NCBI RefSeq assembly: GCF_900130035.1 | Contig: NZ_FQXQ01000004.1 | Location: 364,114 to 428,113 of the forward strand | Origin: Wenyingzhuangia marina | Lineage (GTDB): Bacteria; Bacteroidota; Bacteroidia; Flavobacteriales; Flavobacteriaceae | DNA: 64,000 bases | Direction: 5' to 3' | Shown: one piece after another, positions 1 through 8,349 of the stretch | Numbering within the stretch: the stretch's first letter is position 1 | How the letters are laid out: the number at the start of each line of letters is the position of its first letter | The notes under the pieces: generated by a model | Seen by the model: the letters and a program-made list of their open reading frames with translations, nothing else | The model's database searches: none | Told to the model about the DNA's origin: nothing | Position numbers and translations under genes: made by a program

Positions 1-122
1 GTTTTACCAGCTCCAGAAGGGCCAACAATGGCAACTATTTCACCTTTTTTTATATGTAAATCAATCCCCTTTAGAACAGGAGTGTTGTTAAATGTTTTTC
101 GAATGTTTTTTGCAATAATCAT
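1..122 (-). CDS. ABC transporter ATP-binding protein, LolD-like (5' part only)
   Basis: The gene runs off the left edge, so only about the first 40 residues are visible, read on the minus strand from an ATG at 122. They contain the start of an ABC ATPase with a Walker A motif GPSGAGKT near residue 33, after a typical '[13 protein letters not shown]' strand. Spacing and style fit the LolD/MacB/FtsE group, which powers release of lipoproteins from the inner membrane or similar MacB-type permeases. The family is clear, but LolD itself is an inference from the N-terminus alone. A promoter-like TACTTTCG (minus strand) lies at 142-149. Confidence 0.75.
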   Translation of the reverse strand, partial: MIIAKNIRKTFNNTPVLKGIDLHIKKGEIVAIVGPSGAGK

Positions 123-242
123 AACTAGAAAAGTAACCAAACGAAAGTACTAAAAAAGATACGATTATGGCTTTTTTGTTAAATACTTATTTTTTTATTA
201 AAAAATATTGTTTGAATAAGGGAGTTAGTGGATGGTTATTTA

Positions 243-250
243 TATTTTTG
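243..250 (+). promoter_or_regulatory. Putative -7 box of the first sucC copy
   Basis: TATTTTTG matches the Bacteroidota -7 consensus TAnnTTTG 31 bases before the ATG at 282. A TTTG lies at 211-214, but the spacing (28 bases) is longer than usual, so only the -7 box is well supported. Confidence 0.4.
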
Positions 251-281
251 AAGTCTATACATAATTTTAAGAGAGAGTTTT

Positions 282-1478
282 ATGAATTTACACGAATTTC
301 AAGGAAAGGAAATTTTAAAGAGTTTTGGAGTAAAAGTGCCTATGGAGCTTGTTGCAACAACTCCTGAAGAAGCATTAGAAGCTGCAAATAAGATTCATGC
401 AGAAAAAGGATGTACTGTTTTTGCTGTAAAAGCACAAATACACGCTGGTGGACGTGGTAAAGGAGGTGGTGTAAAAATCGCTAAATCTATCGAAGAAGTT
501 AAAATGTATGCTGAGCAAATCATCGGAATGATGTTAGTTACGCCTCAAACTTCTGCTGAAGGAAAAGAAGTACACCAAGTATTAATTTCTGAAAATGTTT
601 ATTACGATGGTCCTTCTAAACCAGAAGAATATTATATGTCTGTTTTATTAAACAGAGCTACTGGTAAAAATATGATTATGTATTCTCCAGAAGGAGGGAT
701 GGATATTGAAGAAGTTGCAGAAAAAACACCTGAGTTAATTTTTACAGAAGAAATAGATCCAGCAACAGGATTATTACCTTTTCAGGCTCGTAAAATTGCT
801 TTTAATTTAGGATTGTCTGGAGCTGCATTTAAAGATATGACAAAGTTCGCTACTGCTTTATACAAAGCTTACGAAGGGTCAGATTCTTCTCTATTTGAAA
901 TTAACCCTGTGTTTAAAACTGCTGATGATCAAATTTTAGCAGTAGATGCAAAGGTTTCTTTAGATGAAAATGCATTATATCGTCATAAAAACTATTTAGA
1001 TTATAGAGATATTCGTGAAGAACATCCAATTGAAGTAGAAGCAAAAGCAGCAGGATTGAACTATGTAGCCTTAGATGGAAACGTAGGATGTATGGTAAAC
1101 GGAGCTGGATTGGCTATGGGAACTATGGATTTAATAAAGCAAGCAGGAGGAGAACCAGCTAACTTTTTAGATGTTGGAGGTACTGCAGATGCAAAAAGAG
1201 TAGAAATTGCTTTTAGAATTATATTAAAAGATCCTAATGTAAAAGCTATTTTGGTAAATATTTTTGGAGGTATTGTTCGTTGTGACCGTGTGGCACAAGG
1301 AGTTGTAGATGCTTATAATAATATGAAAAACGCGATTAATGTGCCAATTATTGTAAGATTACAAGGTACCAACGCAGTTGAAGCAAAAGCATTAATTGAT
1401 GCTCAAGAAGGATTGAATGTAATTTCAGCAGTTGAATTCCAAGAAGCAGCAGAAAAAGTACAAGAAGTATTAGCATAG
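282..1478 (+). CDS. sucC: Succinate-CoA ligase (ADP-forming) beta subunit, copy 1
   Basis: SucC is the beta subunit of succinyl-CoA synthetase. With SucD it interconverts succinyl-CoA and succinate with substrate-level phosphorylation in the TCA cycle. The 398-residue product has the normal length, starts MNLHEFQGKEIL as usual, carries the ATP-grasp region (KAQIHAGGRGKGGG around residues 50-63) and the C-terminal CoA-ligase domain with GGIVRCDRVA. No sucD is beside it. A second sucC follows 193 bases downstream. From about residue 242 onward the two proteins are identical except for the last residue, while their N-terminal halves differ at many positions. A terminator separates the copies, so they are probably separate transcripts. 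Confidence 0.95.
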   Translation: MNLHEFQGKEILKSFGVKVPMELVATTPEEALEAANKIHAEKGCTVFAVKAQIHAGGRGKGGGVKIAKSIEEVKMYAEQIIGMMLVTPQTSAEGKEVHQVLISENVYYDGPSKPEEYYMSVLLNRATGKNMIMYSPEGGMDIEEVAEKTPELIFTEEIDPATGLLPFQARKIAFNLGLSGAAFKDMTKFATALYKAYEGSDSSLFEINPVFKTADDQILAVDAKVSLDENALYRHKNYLDYRDIREEHPIEVEAKAAGLNYVALDGNVGCMVNGAGLAMGTMDLIKQAGGEPANFLDVGGTADAKRVEIAFRIILKDPNVKAILVNIFGGIVRCDRVAQGVVDAYNNMKNAINVPIIVRLQGTNAVEAKALIDAQEGLNVISAVEFQEAAEKVQEVLA

Positions 1479-1501
1479 TTTTTAGGTACTTTTAACATAT
1501 T

Positions 1502-1538
1502 AAAAAACGCTTTCAATTTATTTGAAGGCGTTTTTTTT
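1502..1538 (+). terminator. Rho-independent terminator after sucC copy 1
   Basis: Arms ACGCTTTCAA (1507-1516) and TTGAAGGCGT (1522-1531) pair with one G-T wobble, are extended by A/T pairs, and end in a run of eight Ts. It separates the two sucC genes. Confidence 0.85.
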
Positions 1539-1587
1539 ATGCTAATTCCTTTGTTTTTAGTGGTAGAAAACGTTTTAGAAAATTTTA

Positions 1588-1619
1588 TTTAAAAAGCACA
1601 GATATTAGTAAAATATTTG
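1588..1619 (+). promoter_or_regulatory. Putative promoter of the second sucC copy
   Basis: TTTA at 1588-1591 is followed after 20 bases by AATATTTG (1612-1619), one mismatch from TAnnTTTG. It lies after the terminator and 52 bases before the ATG, which suggests that copy 2 has its own promoter. Confidence 0.4.
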
Positions 1620-1671
1620 TATTGATATCACTACTTTTACGGCGATTATAAAAAACTTATTCAAAATAAAA

Positions 1672-2868
1672 ATGAACTTACACGAATATCAAGGAAAAGA
1701 GATTTTAAGTAGTTTTGGCGTTGGAATTCAAAGAGGAATTGTAGCTCAGACTCCAGAAGAAGCTGTTAAGGCTGCAAAAGAATTAACAGAGAAAACAGGA
1801 ACTAGTTGGTATGTTGTAAAAGCTCAAGTTCATGCAGGTGGTCGTGGTAAAGGTGGTGGAGTTAAATTGGCTAAAAATTTAGAGGAAGTAAAAAAGATTT
1901 CTAATGATATTATTGGAATGATGTTAATTACTCCTCAAACTTCAGCAGAAGGGAAATTGGTGAGTCAAGTTTTAATAGCTGAGGATGTATATTACCCAGG
2001 AGAAAGTGAAACAGAAGAGTTTTATGTTTCTATATTGTTAAACAGAGCTACTGGAAAAAATATGGTCATGTATTCCCCAGAAGGAGGAATGGATATTGAA
2101 GAGGTTGCAGAAAAAACACCTGAGTTAATTTTTACAGAAGAAATAGATCCAGGAACAGGATTATTGCCTTTCCAAGCTCGTAAAATTGCTTTTAACTTAG
2201 GATTATCAGGAAATGCTTTTAAAGAAATGACAAAATTTGTGATGTCTTTATATAAAGCATATGAAAGTTCTGATGCTGCTATGTTCGAAATCAACCCAGT
2301 ATTAAAAACTTCTGATAATAAAATTTTAGCAGTAGATGCAAAGGTTTCTTTAGATGAAAATGCATTATACCGTCATAAAGATTATTTAGAGTATAGAGAT
2401 ATTCGTGAAGAGCATCCAATAGAAGTAGAAGCAAAAGCAGCAGGATTAAACTATGTAGCTTTAGACGGAAACGTAGGATGTATGGTAAATGGAGCAGGAT
2501 TGGCTATGGGAACTATGGACTTAATAAAGCAAGCAGGAGGAGAACCAGCTAACTTTTTAGATGTTGGAGGTACAGCAGATGCAAAAAGAGTAGAAATTGC
2601 TTTTAGAATTATATTAAAAGATCCTAATGTAAAAGCTATTTTGGTAAATATTTTTGGAGGTATTGTTCGTTGTGACCGTGTGGCACAAGGAGTTGTAGAT
2701 GCTTACAATAATATGAAAAACGCGATTAATGTGCCAATTATTGTAAGATTACAAGGGACTAACGCAGTTGAAGCAAAAGCATTAATTGATGCTCAAGAAG
2801 GATTGAATGTAATTTCAGCAGTTGAATTCCAAGAAGCAGCAGAAAAAGTACAAGAAGTATTGTCCTAG
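1672..2868 (+). CDS. sucC: Succinate-CoA ligase (ADP-forming) beta subunit, copy 2
   Basis: This is a second full-length SucC of 398 residues with the same ATP-grasp and CoA-ligase domains as the upstream copy. The N-terminal 235 residues have diverged from copy 1 (for example around residues 17-50 and 95-118), but residues 242-398 match except at the final position. By eye the last roughly 335 bp before the final two codons differ at only four bases. The ATP-grasp motif, the 'PEGGMDIEEVAEKTPEL' loop and the C-terminal motifs are all intact, so there is no sign of a pseudogene. Either copy may pair with a SucD encoded elsewhere. Whether the copies differ in nucleotide (ADP/GDP) or substrate preference cannot be read from the sequence. 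Confidence 0.94.
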   Translation: MNLHEYQGKEILSSFGVGIQRGIVAQTPEEAVKAAKELTEKTGTSWYVVKAQVHAGGRGKGGGVKLAKNLEEVKKISNDIIGMMLITPQTSAEGKLVSQVLIAEDVYYPGESETEEFYVSILLNRATGKNMVMYSPEGGMDIEEVAEKTPELIFTEEIDPGTGLLPFQARKIAFNLGLSGNAFKEMTKFVMSLYKAYESSDAAMFEINPVLKTSDNKILAVDAKVSLDENALYRHKDYLEYRDIREEHPIEVEAKAAGLNYVALDGNVGCMVNGAGLAMGTMDLIKQAGGEPANFLDVGGTADAKRVEIAFRIILKDPNVKAILVNIFGGIVRCDRVAQGVVDAYNNMKNAINVPIIVRLQGTNAVEAKALIDAQEGLNVISAVEFQEAAEKVQEVLS

Positions 2869-2880
2869 GAAAAATATAAA

Positions 2881-2913
2881 CCAACATTTAGACTTTTCAT
2901 AAATGTTGGTTCT
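2881..2913 (+). terminator. Possible terminator hairpin after sucC copy 2
   Basis: A 10-bp hairpin (CCAACATTTA at 2881-2890 with TAAATGTTGG at 2900-2909) lies 12 bases after the stop codon. The following T-tract is weak, so termination may depend on the next hairpin. Confidence 0.5.
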
Positions 2914-2935
2914 ATAATTATGAATTGTAAAAAAT

Positions 2936-2970
2936 AATAAAGCTCAGTTTTAATACTGAGCTTTATTATT
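2936..2970. terminator. Bidirectional terminator between sucC and the PUR-family gene
   Basis: AGCTCAG (2941-2947) and CTGAGCT (2956-2962) form a hairpin flanked by A-rich and T-rich runs, placed between convergent genes. It can serve both strands. Confidence 0.7.
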
Positions 2971-3334
2971 AAATATCGTCAAAATTAACTTCTGTGAAAT
3001 CTGCAGTTGCCATGTTTTCATTATTGGCATCCTCATCCTCTTTTTTAAAGTCTTTTTGATGTCTTTCGCTAATAACTTCTTCACCTTTTTCGTTAATGAT
3101 GTAGTCTGTAGCTTGTTTTAGTTGTTCTTGGAACTCAACAAAATCTTCTTTGTATAAATAAATTTTGTGTTTTTGGTAATGAAAAGATCCATCATCATGA
3201 GTAAACTTTTTACTCTCTGTCACCGTTAAGTAATAATCTCCCGCTTTGGTAGCTCTTACATCAAAAAAATAGGTTCTTCTTCCTGCCCTCAAAATTTGAG
3301 AAAAAATTTCTTCTTGCCCTTCTCTTTCTTTCAT
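2969..3334 (-). CDS. PUR-family DNA/RNA-binding protein (DUF3276)
   Basis: This 121-residue protein matches the small bacterial PUR-alpha-like family common in Bacteroidota (DUF3276). It has a single PUR-type beta-rich fold with conserved 'GRRTYFFDVRATKAGDYYLTVTES' features near residues 18-41 and 'KIYLYKEDF' near 57-65. The C-terminal 35 residues are acidic and probably disordered. Family members bind single-stranded nucleic acid in vitro, but their role in the cell is unclear. It is a single gene with its own promoter, CAAATATA on the plus strand at 3361-3368 (TATATTTG on the coding strand), and ends against a shared terminator. Confidence 0.85.
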   Translation of the reverse strand: MKEREGQEEIFSQILRAGRRTYFFDVRATKAGDYYLTVTESKKFTHDDGSFHYQKHKIYLYKEDFVEFQEQLKQATDYIINEKGEEVISERHQKDFKKEDEDANNENMATADFTEVNFDDI

Positions 3335-3360
3335 TATTTAGCTAATTATTGTTATCTACT

Positions 3361-3368
3361 CAAATATA
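3361..3368 (-). promoter_or_regulatory. -7 box of the PUR-family gene
   Basis: On the minus strand this reads TATATTTG, a perfect TAnnTTTG match, 27 bases before the start codon. Confidence 0.55.
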
Positions 3369-3391
3369 TAAAAATAATTATTTAGAGCACA

Positions 3392-5149
3392 TTATTCTAT
3401 TTCTTTTTCTTGTAGTTGTTGTTCGTACATATCATGGAAAATCCCATGCTGGTTTAATAGCTGAGAATGAGTTCCTTGTTGAACAATTTCACCATTATCT
3501 AATACAATAACTTTATCTGCATTTTGTGCTGCACTAATTCTGTGACTTACAATAAGCGTAGTATTGTTCTTACTAATGGATTTTAAGTTCTTTAAAATTT
3601 GTTCTTCTGTTTCAGTGTCTACAGCAGATAAACAGTCATCAAAAATGTATATTTTAGGATTCTTTATAATTGCTCTGGCAATAGAAACTCTTTGTTTTTG
3701 ACCTCCGGATAATGTAACTCCACGCTCTCCTAAAATTGTATTGTATTTTTTGTTAAATAGAATAATATTATCGTGAACTACCGCTTTTTTTGCAGCTTCC
3801 ATCATTTCTTCTTCTGTAGCATCTTCTTTACCAAAACGGATGTTGTTACCTATGGTGTCAGAAAATAAGAATGGATCTTGAGGCACAAAACCAATGTTAT
3901 TCCTTAAGTTGTAAAGATTTAGTTCTTGAATAGGTTGATCGTCAATTTCAATAATTCCCGTAGTTACATCGTATAACCTACTTACTAAATTTAAGATGCT
4001 AGATTTTCCAGAACCCGTTTTACCAATAATAGCAATGGTTTCTCCTGGGTTTACTTCAAAAGAAATGTTTTTTAAGGCTGTAATATTGGTATCGTCATAA
4101 GTAAGAGAAACGTTTTTAAATTTAATAGCTCCTTTTATTTCAGTAACAGTTTCATTTTGATTGATAATCTCAGGTTCTTGTTTTAAAAATTCATTAATTC
4201 TTTTTTGAGATGCTTCTGCTTCTTGTACCGTAGAGGTTACCCAACCCACAATAGCTACAGGCCATGTTAACATGTTGGTGTACATAATAAACTCTGCAAT
4301 AACCCCGACACTAATATTTCCTTTAATATATTCCATTCCCCCCACATATAATACAATAATATTTGCGGTACCAATTAATAAAATCATTAAAGGAAAAAAG
4401 AAGGCCTGAACCTTAAATAAACTAATGTTTTTTTGTTTGTTTTCTTCAGCAATATCAATAAAGTCATTACGGGTAATTCCTTCAATAGCATAAGATTTAA
4501 TCACATTCATTCCAGAGAAAACTTCTTGAGTAAATGTGGTTAGTTTAGACAATTGTTGTTGAACAATAGTACTTCTTTTGTTAATGTTTTTACTCAATAC
4601 AAAAATGGAAATTGATAATAGAGGAAAGGGAATTAAAGTGTATAAAGTAAGTTTTATATCTATTTGAACCATTTTATAAATAGCCACTGAAAACATGACT
4701 AACATGTTTATGGTATACATAATTGCAGGCCCAACATACATTCTTACTTTCCCAACATCTTCACTAATACGATTCATCAAATCACCTGTACGGTTTTTCT
4801 TGTAAAAGTTTAAACTCAATCTTTGATATTGTTGATAAACCTGATTTTTTAAATCATATTCTACCAATCTAGAAGTTACAATAATGGTTTGTCTCATTAA
4901 AAAAGTAAAGAATCCAGACAAAACAGCCAATCCAATAATAAGTAAAATATTGTTGAGTAATTCAGTTTTTACAACGGATAAATCTGTTAATATACCTTTG
5001 TGATAATCGGTAGCAGCGTTTACTGAGTTTTTAACAATTTCTGGAACTTTAACAGCTAAGTACCTTGAGGCAATGGATATTAAAATTCCTAGCAATAAAC
5101 GATATCTGTATTTGTAAAAAAATTGATTGATATATTGTAATTCTTTCAT
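3392..5149 (-). CDS. ABC exporter, permease-ATPase half-transporter (MdlA/YheI-like)
   Basis: This 585-residue half-transporter joins an N-terminal six-helix membrane domain (residues about 15-310) to an ATPase domain. Visible motifs are Walker A GKTGSGKSS (376-384), Q-loop FVPQDP, signature LSGGQ (480-484) and Walker B YIFDD (501-505). The residue after the Walker B aspartate, normally the catalytic glutamate, is Asp505. That is the pattern of MdlA/YheI-type subunits that work in heterodimers with a partner holding the canonical site. No partner gene is adjacent. The substrate is unknown: lipid or drug export are both possible. It is transcribed alone, divergently from nusB. Confidence 0.88.
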   Translation of the reverse strand: MKELQYINQFFYKYRYRLLLGILISIASRYLAVKVPEIVKNSVNAATDYHKGILTDLSVVKTELLNNILLIIGLAVLSGFFTFLMRQTIIVTSRLVEYDLKNQVYQQYQRLSLNFYKKNRTGDLMNRISEDVGKVRMYVGPAIMYTINMLVMFSVAIYKMVQIDIKLTLYTLIPFPLLSISIFVLSKNINKRSTIVQQQLSKLTTFTQEVFSGMNVIKSYAIEGITRNDFIDIAEENKQKNISLFKVQAFFFPLMILLIGTANIIVLYVGGMEYIKGNISVGVIAEFIMYTNMLTWPVAIVGWVTSTVQEAEASQKRINEFLKQEPEIINQNETVTEIKGAIKFKNVSLTYDDTNITALKNISFEVNPGETIAIIGKTGSGKSSILNLVSRLYDVTTGIIEIDDQPIQELNLYNLRNNIGFVPQDPFLFSDTIGNNIRFGKEDATEEEMMEAAKKAVVHDNIILFNKKYNTILGERGVTLSGGQKQRVSIARAIIKNPKIYIFDDCLSAVDTETEEQILKNLKSISKNNTTLIVSHRISAAQNADKVIVLDNGEIVQQGTHSQLLNQHGIFHDMYEQQLQEKEIE

Positions 5150-5267
5150 CGGAAAGGGAGTGCATTATTTGTGGATACGAAGATACTATATTCTTGTTAT
5201 TAAACTAGTTTGATTTCATGTGGAAGCATCACATAAAATGTACCGAAATAATATTTTTTAGTTAATG

Positions 5268-5299
5268 TTTCAAAATAATTTAATTAAGTGTTACTTTTG
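5268..5299 (+). promoter_or_regulatory. Promoter of the nusB-yajC gene group
   Basis: TTTC at 5268-5271, a 20-base spacer and TACTTTTG at 5292-5299 fit the Bacteroidota sigma-A promoter. The nusB ATG follows 29 bases later. Confidence 0.6.
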
Positions 5300-5328
5300 T
5301 ACTCTCAAAAACTTTAAGTTCTTTCTAA

Positions 5329-6267
5329 ATGATTAACAGAAGACATATTCGTGTAAAGGTGATGCAATCCGTTTACGCGATGATTCATGCCAAAAGTGAT
5401 AATATTGTTAAAGAAGAAAAATTCTTAAGACAAAGTATAGATAAAATGTACGACTTGTACATACTGTCTTTAGATATGTTGGTAAGAGTTAATCAAATTG
5501 CAGAAAAAACTTCAGAAATTTCTAAGAAGAAGTATTTTGTAACTAAAGAAGAGCTAAATCCAAACAGAAAATTTATAGATAATAAAGTCATCAAAACTTT
5601 AAAAGAAAGTGTGTCTTTACAAAACTATATAGAAGAAAACAATTTAAACAATTGGTATTTAGATGATAAATACGTTTCTATTGTTTACGATAATTTATTA
5701 GCAAGTGATTTGTATAAAAATTACATGGCAGATGAAGAGACTTCTTTTAAGAAAGATCAAAAATTTGCAGTTAAGTTTTTTGCTGAATTTATTGCTCCTA
5801 ATGAAAAATTAGCTGAATATTTTGAAGGTGAAAATATTAGCTGGGTAGATGATATTCCTTTTGTAAATACTTGGGTAGTAAAAACATTACAGGAGTTAAG
5901 AGCTAAGGATGATTTTATTATTGGTAGACTTTATAAAAATAGTGATGACGAGGCTTTTGCTTCAGAATTATTCAAAAAAACTGTTTTAAACTTACCTAAG
6001 TTTGAAGAAGAAATTGCTGATAAAACACCAAACTGGGAAACAGATCGTATTGCAGATTTAGACATGATTTTAATTAAAATGGCTATTTGCGAGTTTTTAA
6101 AATTCCCATCAATTCCAGTTAAAGCTACTATTAATGAATATTTAGAAATAGCTAAAGACTACTCAACAGAAAAAAGTAGCACGTTTATTAATGGAGTTTT
6201 AGATAAAATTTGGAAAGATTTTCAGGATACAAATAGGCTGAATAAAATCGGTAGAGGAACTTTGTAA
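5329..6267 (+). CDS. nusB: Transcription antitermination factor NusB
   Basis: NusB binds boxA RNA with NusE (ribosomal protein S10) to prevent early termination, chiefly in rRNA operons. At 312 residues it has the long form typical of Bacteroidota: an N-terminal 'RRHIRVKVMQSVYA' segment, a long insertion, then the conserved helical NusB core towards the C-terminus ('PNWETDRIADLDMILIKMA', 'PVKATINEYLEIAKDYS', 'FINGVLDKI'). Gene order nusB-yajC-YbbR-coaE follows, an arrangement common in this phylum. The ATG at 5329 lies 29 bases after a good promoter. Confidence 0.93.
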   Translation: MINRRHIRVKVMQSVYAMIHAKSDNIVKEEKFLRQSIDKMYDLYILSLDMLVRVNQIAEKTSEISKKKYFVTKEELNPNRKFIDNKVIKTLKESVSLQNYIEENNLNNWYLDDKYVSIVYDNLLASDLYKNYMADEETSFKKDQKFAVKFFAEFIAPNEKLAEYFEGENISWVDDIPFVNTWVVKTLQELRAKDDFIIGRLYKNSDDEAFASELFKKTVLNLPKFEEEIADKTPNWETDRIADLDMILIKMAICEFLKFPSIPVKATINEYLEIAKDYSTEKSSTFINGVLDKIWKDFQDTNRLNKIGRGTL

Positions 6268-6334
6268 TCAGAAAACAAACCCATAAGTTTACTGTAAATT
6301 TTAAGATAATAATTTAATCAACAAATAGTTTAAA

Positions 6335-6628
6335 ATGATAGCATTACAAGAAGGGGCAATGAGTCCAATGTTTTTAGTTATTATGGTAATTTTCGTAGTA
6401 TTTTTTATGATTATTCCACAAGTAAGAAGAAGTAGAAACGAAAAGAAATTTAAAGAAAGTTTAGTAAAAGGAACTAAAGTAGTAACTACAGGAGGAATTC
6501 ACGGAAAATTAGTAGAGGTGAATGAAGGAACTGTAATGATTGAAACCAATGCAGGTAAATTGTTAATGGAAAAAACAGCCTTGTCAATGGAGTTAACAAA
6601 AAAATATAACGCTCCTGAAAAAAAATAA
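6335..6628 (+). CDS. yajC: Preprotein translocase subunit YajC
   Basis: YajC is a small inner-membrane protein that associates with SecDF and the Sec translocon. The 97-residue product has a short periplasmic N-terminus, a single transmembrane helix at about residues 11-27 ('MFLVIMVIFVVFFMIIPQ'), then the cytoplasmic domain with 'KGTKVVTTGGIHGKL', the family signature. It sits 67 bases after nusB and is followed by a strong terminator, so nusB-yajC may be one transcript. Confidence 0.93.
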   Translation: MIALQEGAMSPMFLVIMVIFVVFFMIIPQVRRSRNEKKFKESLVKGTKVVTTGGIHGKLVEVNEGTVMIETNAGKLLMEKTALSMELTKKYNAPEKK

Positions 6629-6651
6629 TTATTTCAGAAAAGTCATAAATC

Positions 6652-6685
6652 AAACACCTTTAGAGAAATCTAAGGGTGTTTTTGT
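6652..6685 (+). terminator. Rho-independent terminator after yajC
   Basis: A 13-bp stem (6652-6664 with 6669-6681, one G-T pair) is closed by a GAAA tetraloop and followed by a T-run. Confidence 0.88.
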
Positions 6686-6733
6686 TTGTAATAATATCAT
6701 GTTGTTTGCCTTTCATTTCCTATTTTAGCTATT

Positions 6734-7687
6734 ATGAAGAAAACTAAAAAGCAAACTATTTTTAAATTCAATAAAAAGAGAGACTCCGTGTTTCTAATTT
6801 TTGTTTTGGGAACTTTTGTTTTTTGGTTTCTTAATAAATTATCAAAAGAATACAGTCAAATAGTTTATTATCCAATTCATTATTCATCATTATCAAATGA
6901 TTATGTGTTTCAAGAAAATCCACCAAAAGAATTAGGGTTTAGAATTGAAGCCAACGGATTTTATTTTTTAGGAGTTGCTTTTAGTAAGCCCGAAATTGAA
7001 GTTTCGGTACAACATTTAAAAAGAAAAAACACTTATGATTATTACTTGGTGAATGATGATCTTAAAAAGCAAGTAAGAAATTCTATTAAAGAAAATATTA
7101 CTTTGGTTGATGTAATTTCTGATACCTTATTCGTAAAATTAGGAAAGAGGAGTTTTAAAAAGGTTCCAGTTGTGCCCAATATTAATATAAGTTATCACTT
7201 AGGATATAAATCCTTTTCAGGAAATATAATTGTTCCCGATTCTATACAAATTTCAGGTCCCGAAATGCAGGTGGCTAAAATAAATCAAATAGCTTTAGAA
7301 CCTTTAAAAAAAGTCAATGTACAAGAACCTGTAAACGAAGAAATTGCTATTGTAAAACCCAATATTCCTAAGATTACATATTCTGATGATAAAGTACGTT
7401 TAAAAGTTGAAGTCGAAAAAATTACAGAAAAAACATTAACGGTTCCTGTTCAAATTATCAATGCTCCCAGTGATGATGAGATAGTGATTTATCCTAAAAA
7501 AATAGAACTAAGTTGTTTGGTAAGATTGTCTCAATTTAATGAAGTCAAAGCTTCTGAATTTTTAGTGGTCTGTGATTATAACAAAAGAACAAGTAAACAC
7601 ATGACTCCTGAAATAAGACAAAAGCCAACCATGGTTTCTTCTGTAAAGTTAAATATTGATGAGTTAGAATATTTAATTCTAAAATAA
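6734..7687 (+). CDS. YbbR/CdaR-like domain protein
   Basis: This 317-residue protein has one N-terminal membrane anchor (residues about 19-36, 'VFLIFVLGTFVFWFLNKL') and an extracytoplasmic beta-rich region with YbbR-like repeats, for example 'VPNINISYHLGYKSFSGNIIVPDSIQISGP' split over residues 142-171. In Firmicutes the YbbR protein CdaR regulates the c-di-AMP cyclase CdaA. Here no cyclase gene is adjacent, and in Bacteroidota the gene commonly precedes coaE, so its role is unproven. The stop codon directly abuts the coaE ATG with no gap, which implies coupled translation. Confidence 0.72.
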   Translation: MKKTKKQTIFKFNKKRDSVFLIFVLGTFVFWFLNKLSKEYSQIVYYPIHYSSLSNDYVFQENPPKELGFRIEANGFYFLGVAFSKPEIEVSVQHLKRKNTYDYYLVNDDLKKQVRNSIKENITLVDVISDTLFVKLGKRSFKKVPVVPNINISYHLGYKSFSGNIIVPDSIQISGPEMQVAKINQIALEPLKKVNVQEPVNEEIAIVKPNIPKITYSDDKVRLKVEVEKITEKTLTVPVQIINAPSDDEIVIYPKKIELSCLVRLSQFNEVKASEFLVVCDYNKRTSKHMTPEIRQKPTMVSSVKLNIDELEYLILK

Positions 7688-8275
7688 ATGATAGTAGGAT
7701 TAACAGGTGGAATTGGTAGTGGTAAAAGTACTGCCTTAAAAATGTTTGAGTCTTTAGGGGTTCCAGTATATCAGGCGGATGTTGAAGCTAAAAAGATCAT
7801 GGTTCATTCCAATGAAGTAAAAGAAAGTATTATTCATTTGTTAGGAGTTGAGTCTTATCATAATAATGAGTTGAATAGAACTTATATTGCCCAGAAAGTA
7901 TTTAATAATAAAAAATTATTAACTGCGTTAAATACTATTGTACATCCTGCGGTTCATAAACATTTTCAAGAATTTGTAGCAAAGCAAAAAGCCCCATATT
8001 TGGTATATGAGAATGCTATTTTATACGAAAATAAAAGTGAGCATCTTTGTGATAAAGTGATAGTAGTAGCGGCTGAGTTAGAAGACAGAATTTCTAGGGT
8101 GATGAAAAGAGATAAAGTAGACAGAGAAACTGTATTGTCCAGAATGAACAATCAATGGAGTCAAGAAGATAAAATAAAAAAAGCTGATTTTGTAATTCAT
8201 AATAGTGATTTAGAAAAACTTGCTAAAGAGGTAGCAGCATTGCATTATCAATTATTAAAGATGAGTGAGGTTTAG
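7688..8275 (+). CDS. coaE: Dephospho-CoA kinase
   Basis: CoaE phosphorylates the 3'-hydroxyl of dephospho-CoA, the last step of coenzyme A synthesis in the cytoplasm. The 195-residue protein starts with the P-loop GLTGGIGSGKST (residues 4-15), followed by 'VYQADVEAKKIM' and 'NTIVHPAVHK', both typical of the family. It starts immediately after the YbbR-like gene and ends 74 bases before porQ, which has its own promoter. Confidence 0.95.
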   Translation: MIVGLTGGIGSGKSTALKMFESLGVPVYQADVEAKKIMVHSNEVKESIIHLLGVESYHNNELNRTYIAQKVFNNKKLLTALNTIVHPAVHKHFQEFVAKQKAPYLVYENAILYENKSEHLCDKVIVVAAELEDRISRVMKRDKVDRETVLSRMNNQWSQEDKIKKADFVIHNSDLEKLAKEVAALHYQLLKMSEV

Positions 8276-8292
8276 ACAAAATCTAAAATGAG

Positions 8293-8328
8293 ATTGTATA
8301 AAATATTAAAATCAACCATTTATATTTG
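8293..8328 (+). promoter_or_regulatory. Promoter of porQ-cmk
   Basis: TATATTTG at 8321-8328 is a perfect -7 box 21 bases before the porQ ATG. An ATTG at 8293-8296 is a possible -33 element with a slightly long spacer (24 bases). Confidence 0.55.
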
Positions 8329-8349
8329 CTCACGAAGAAGTATTAAAGA

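Noticed and set aside
282..2868. Second sucC as an assembly duplication
   Set aside because: The N-terminal halves, the spacer and flanks differ too much for a duplicated contig. Conversion explains the identical part better, although long reads should confirm it.
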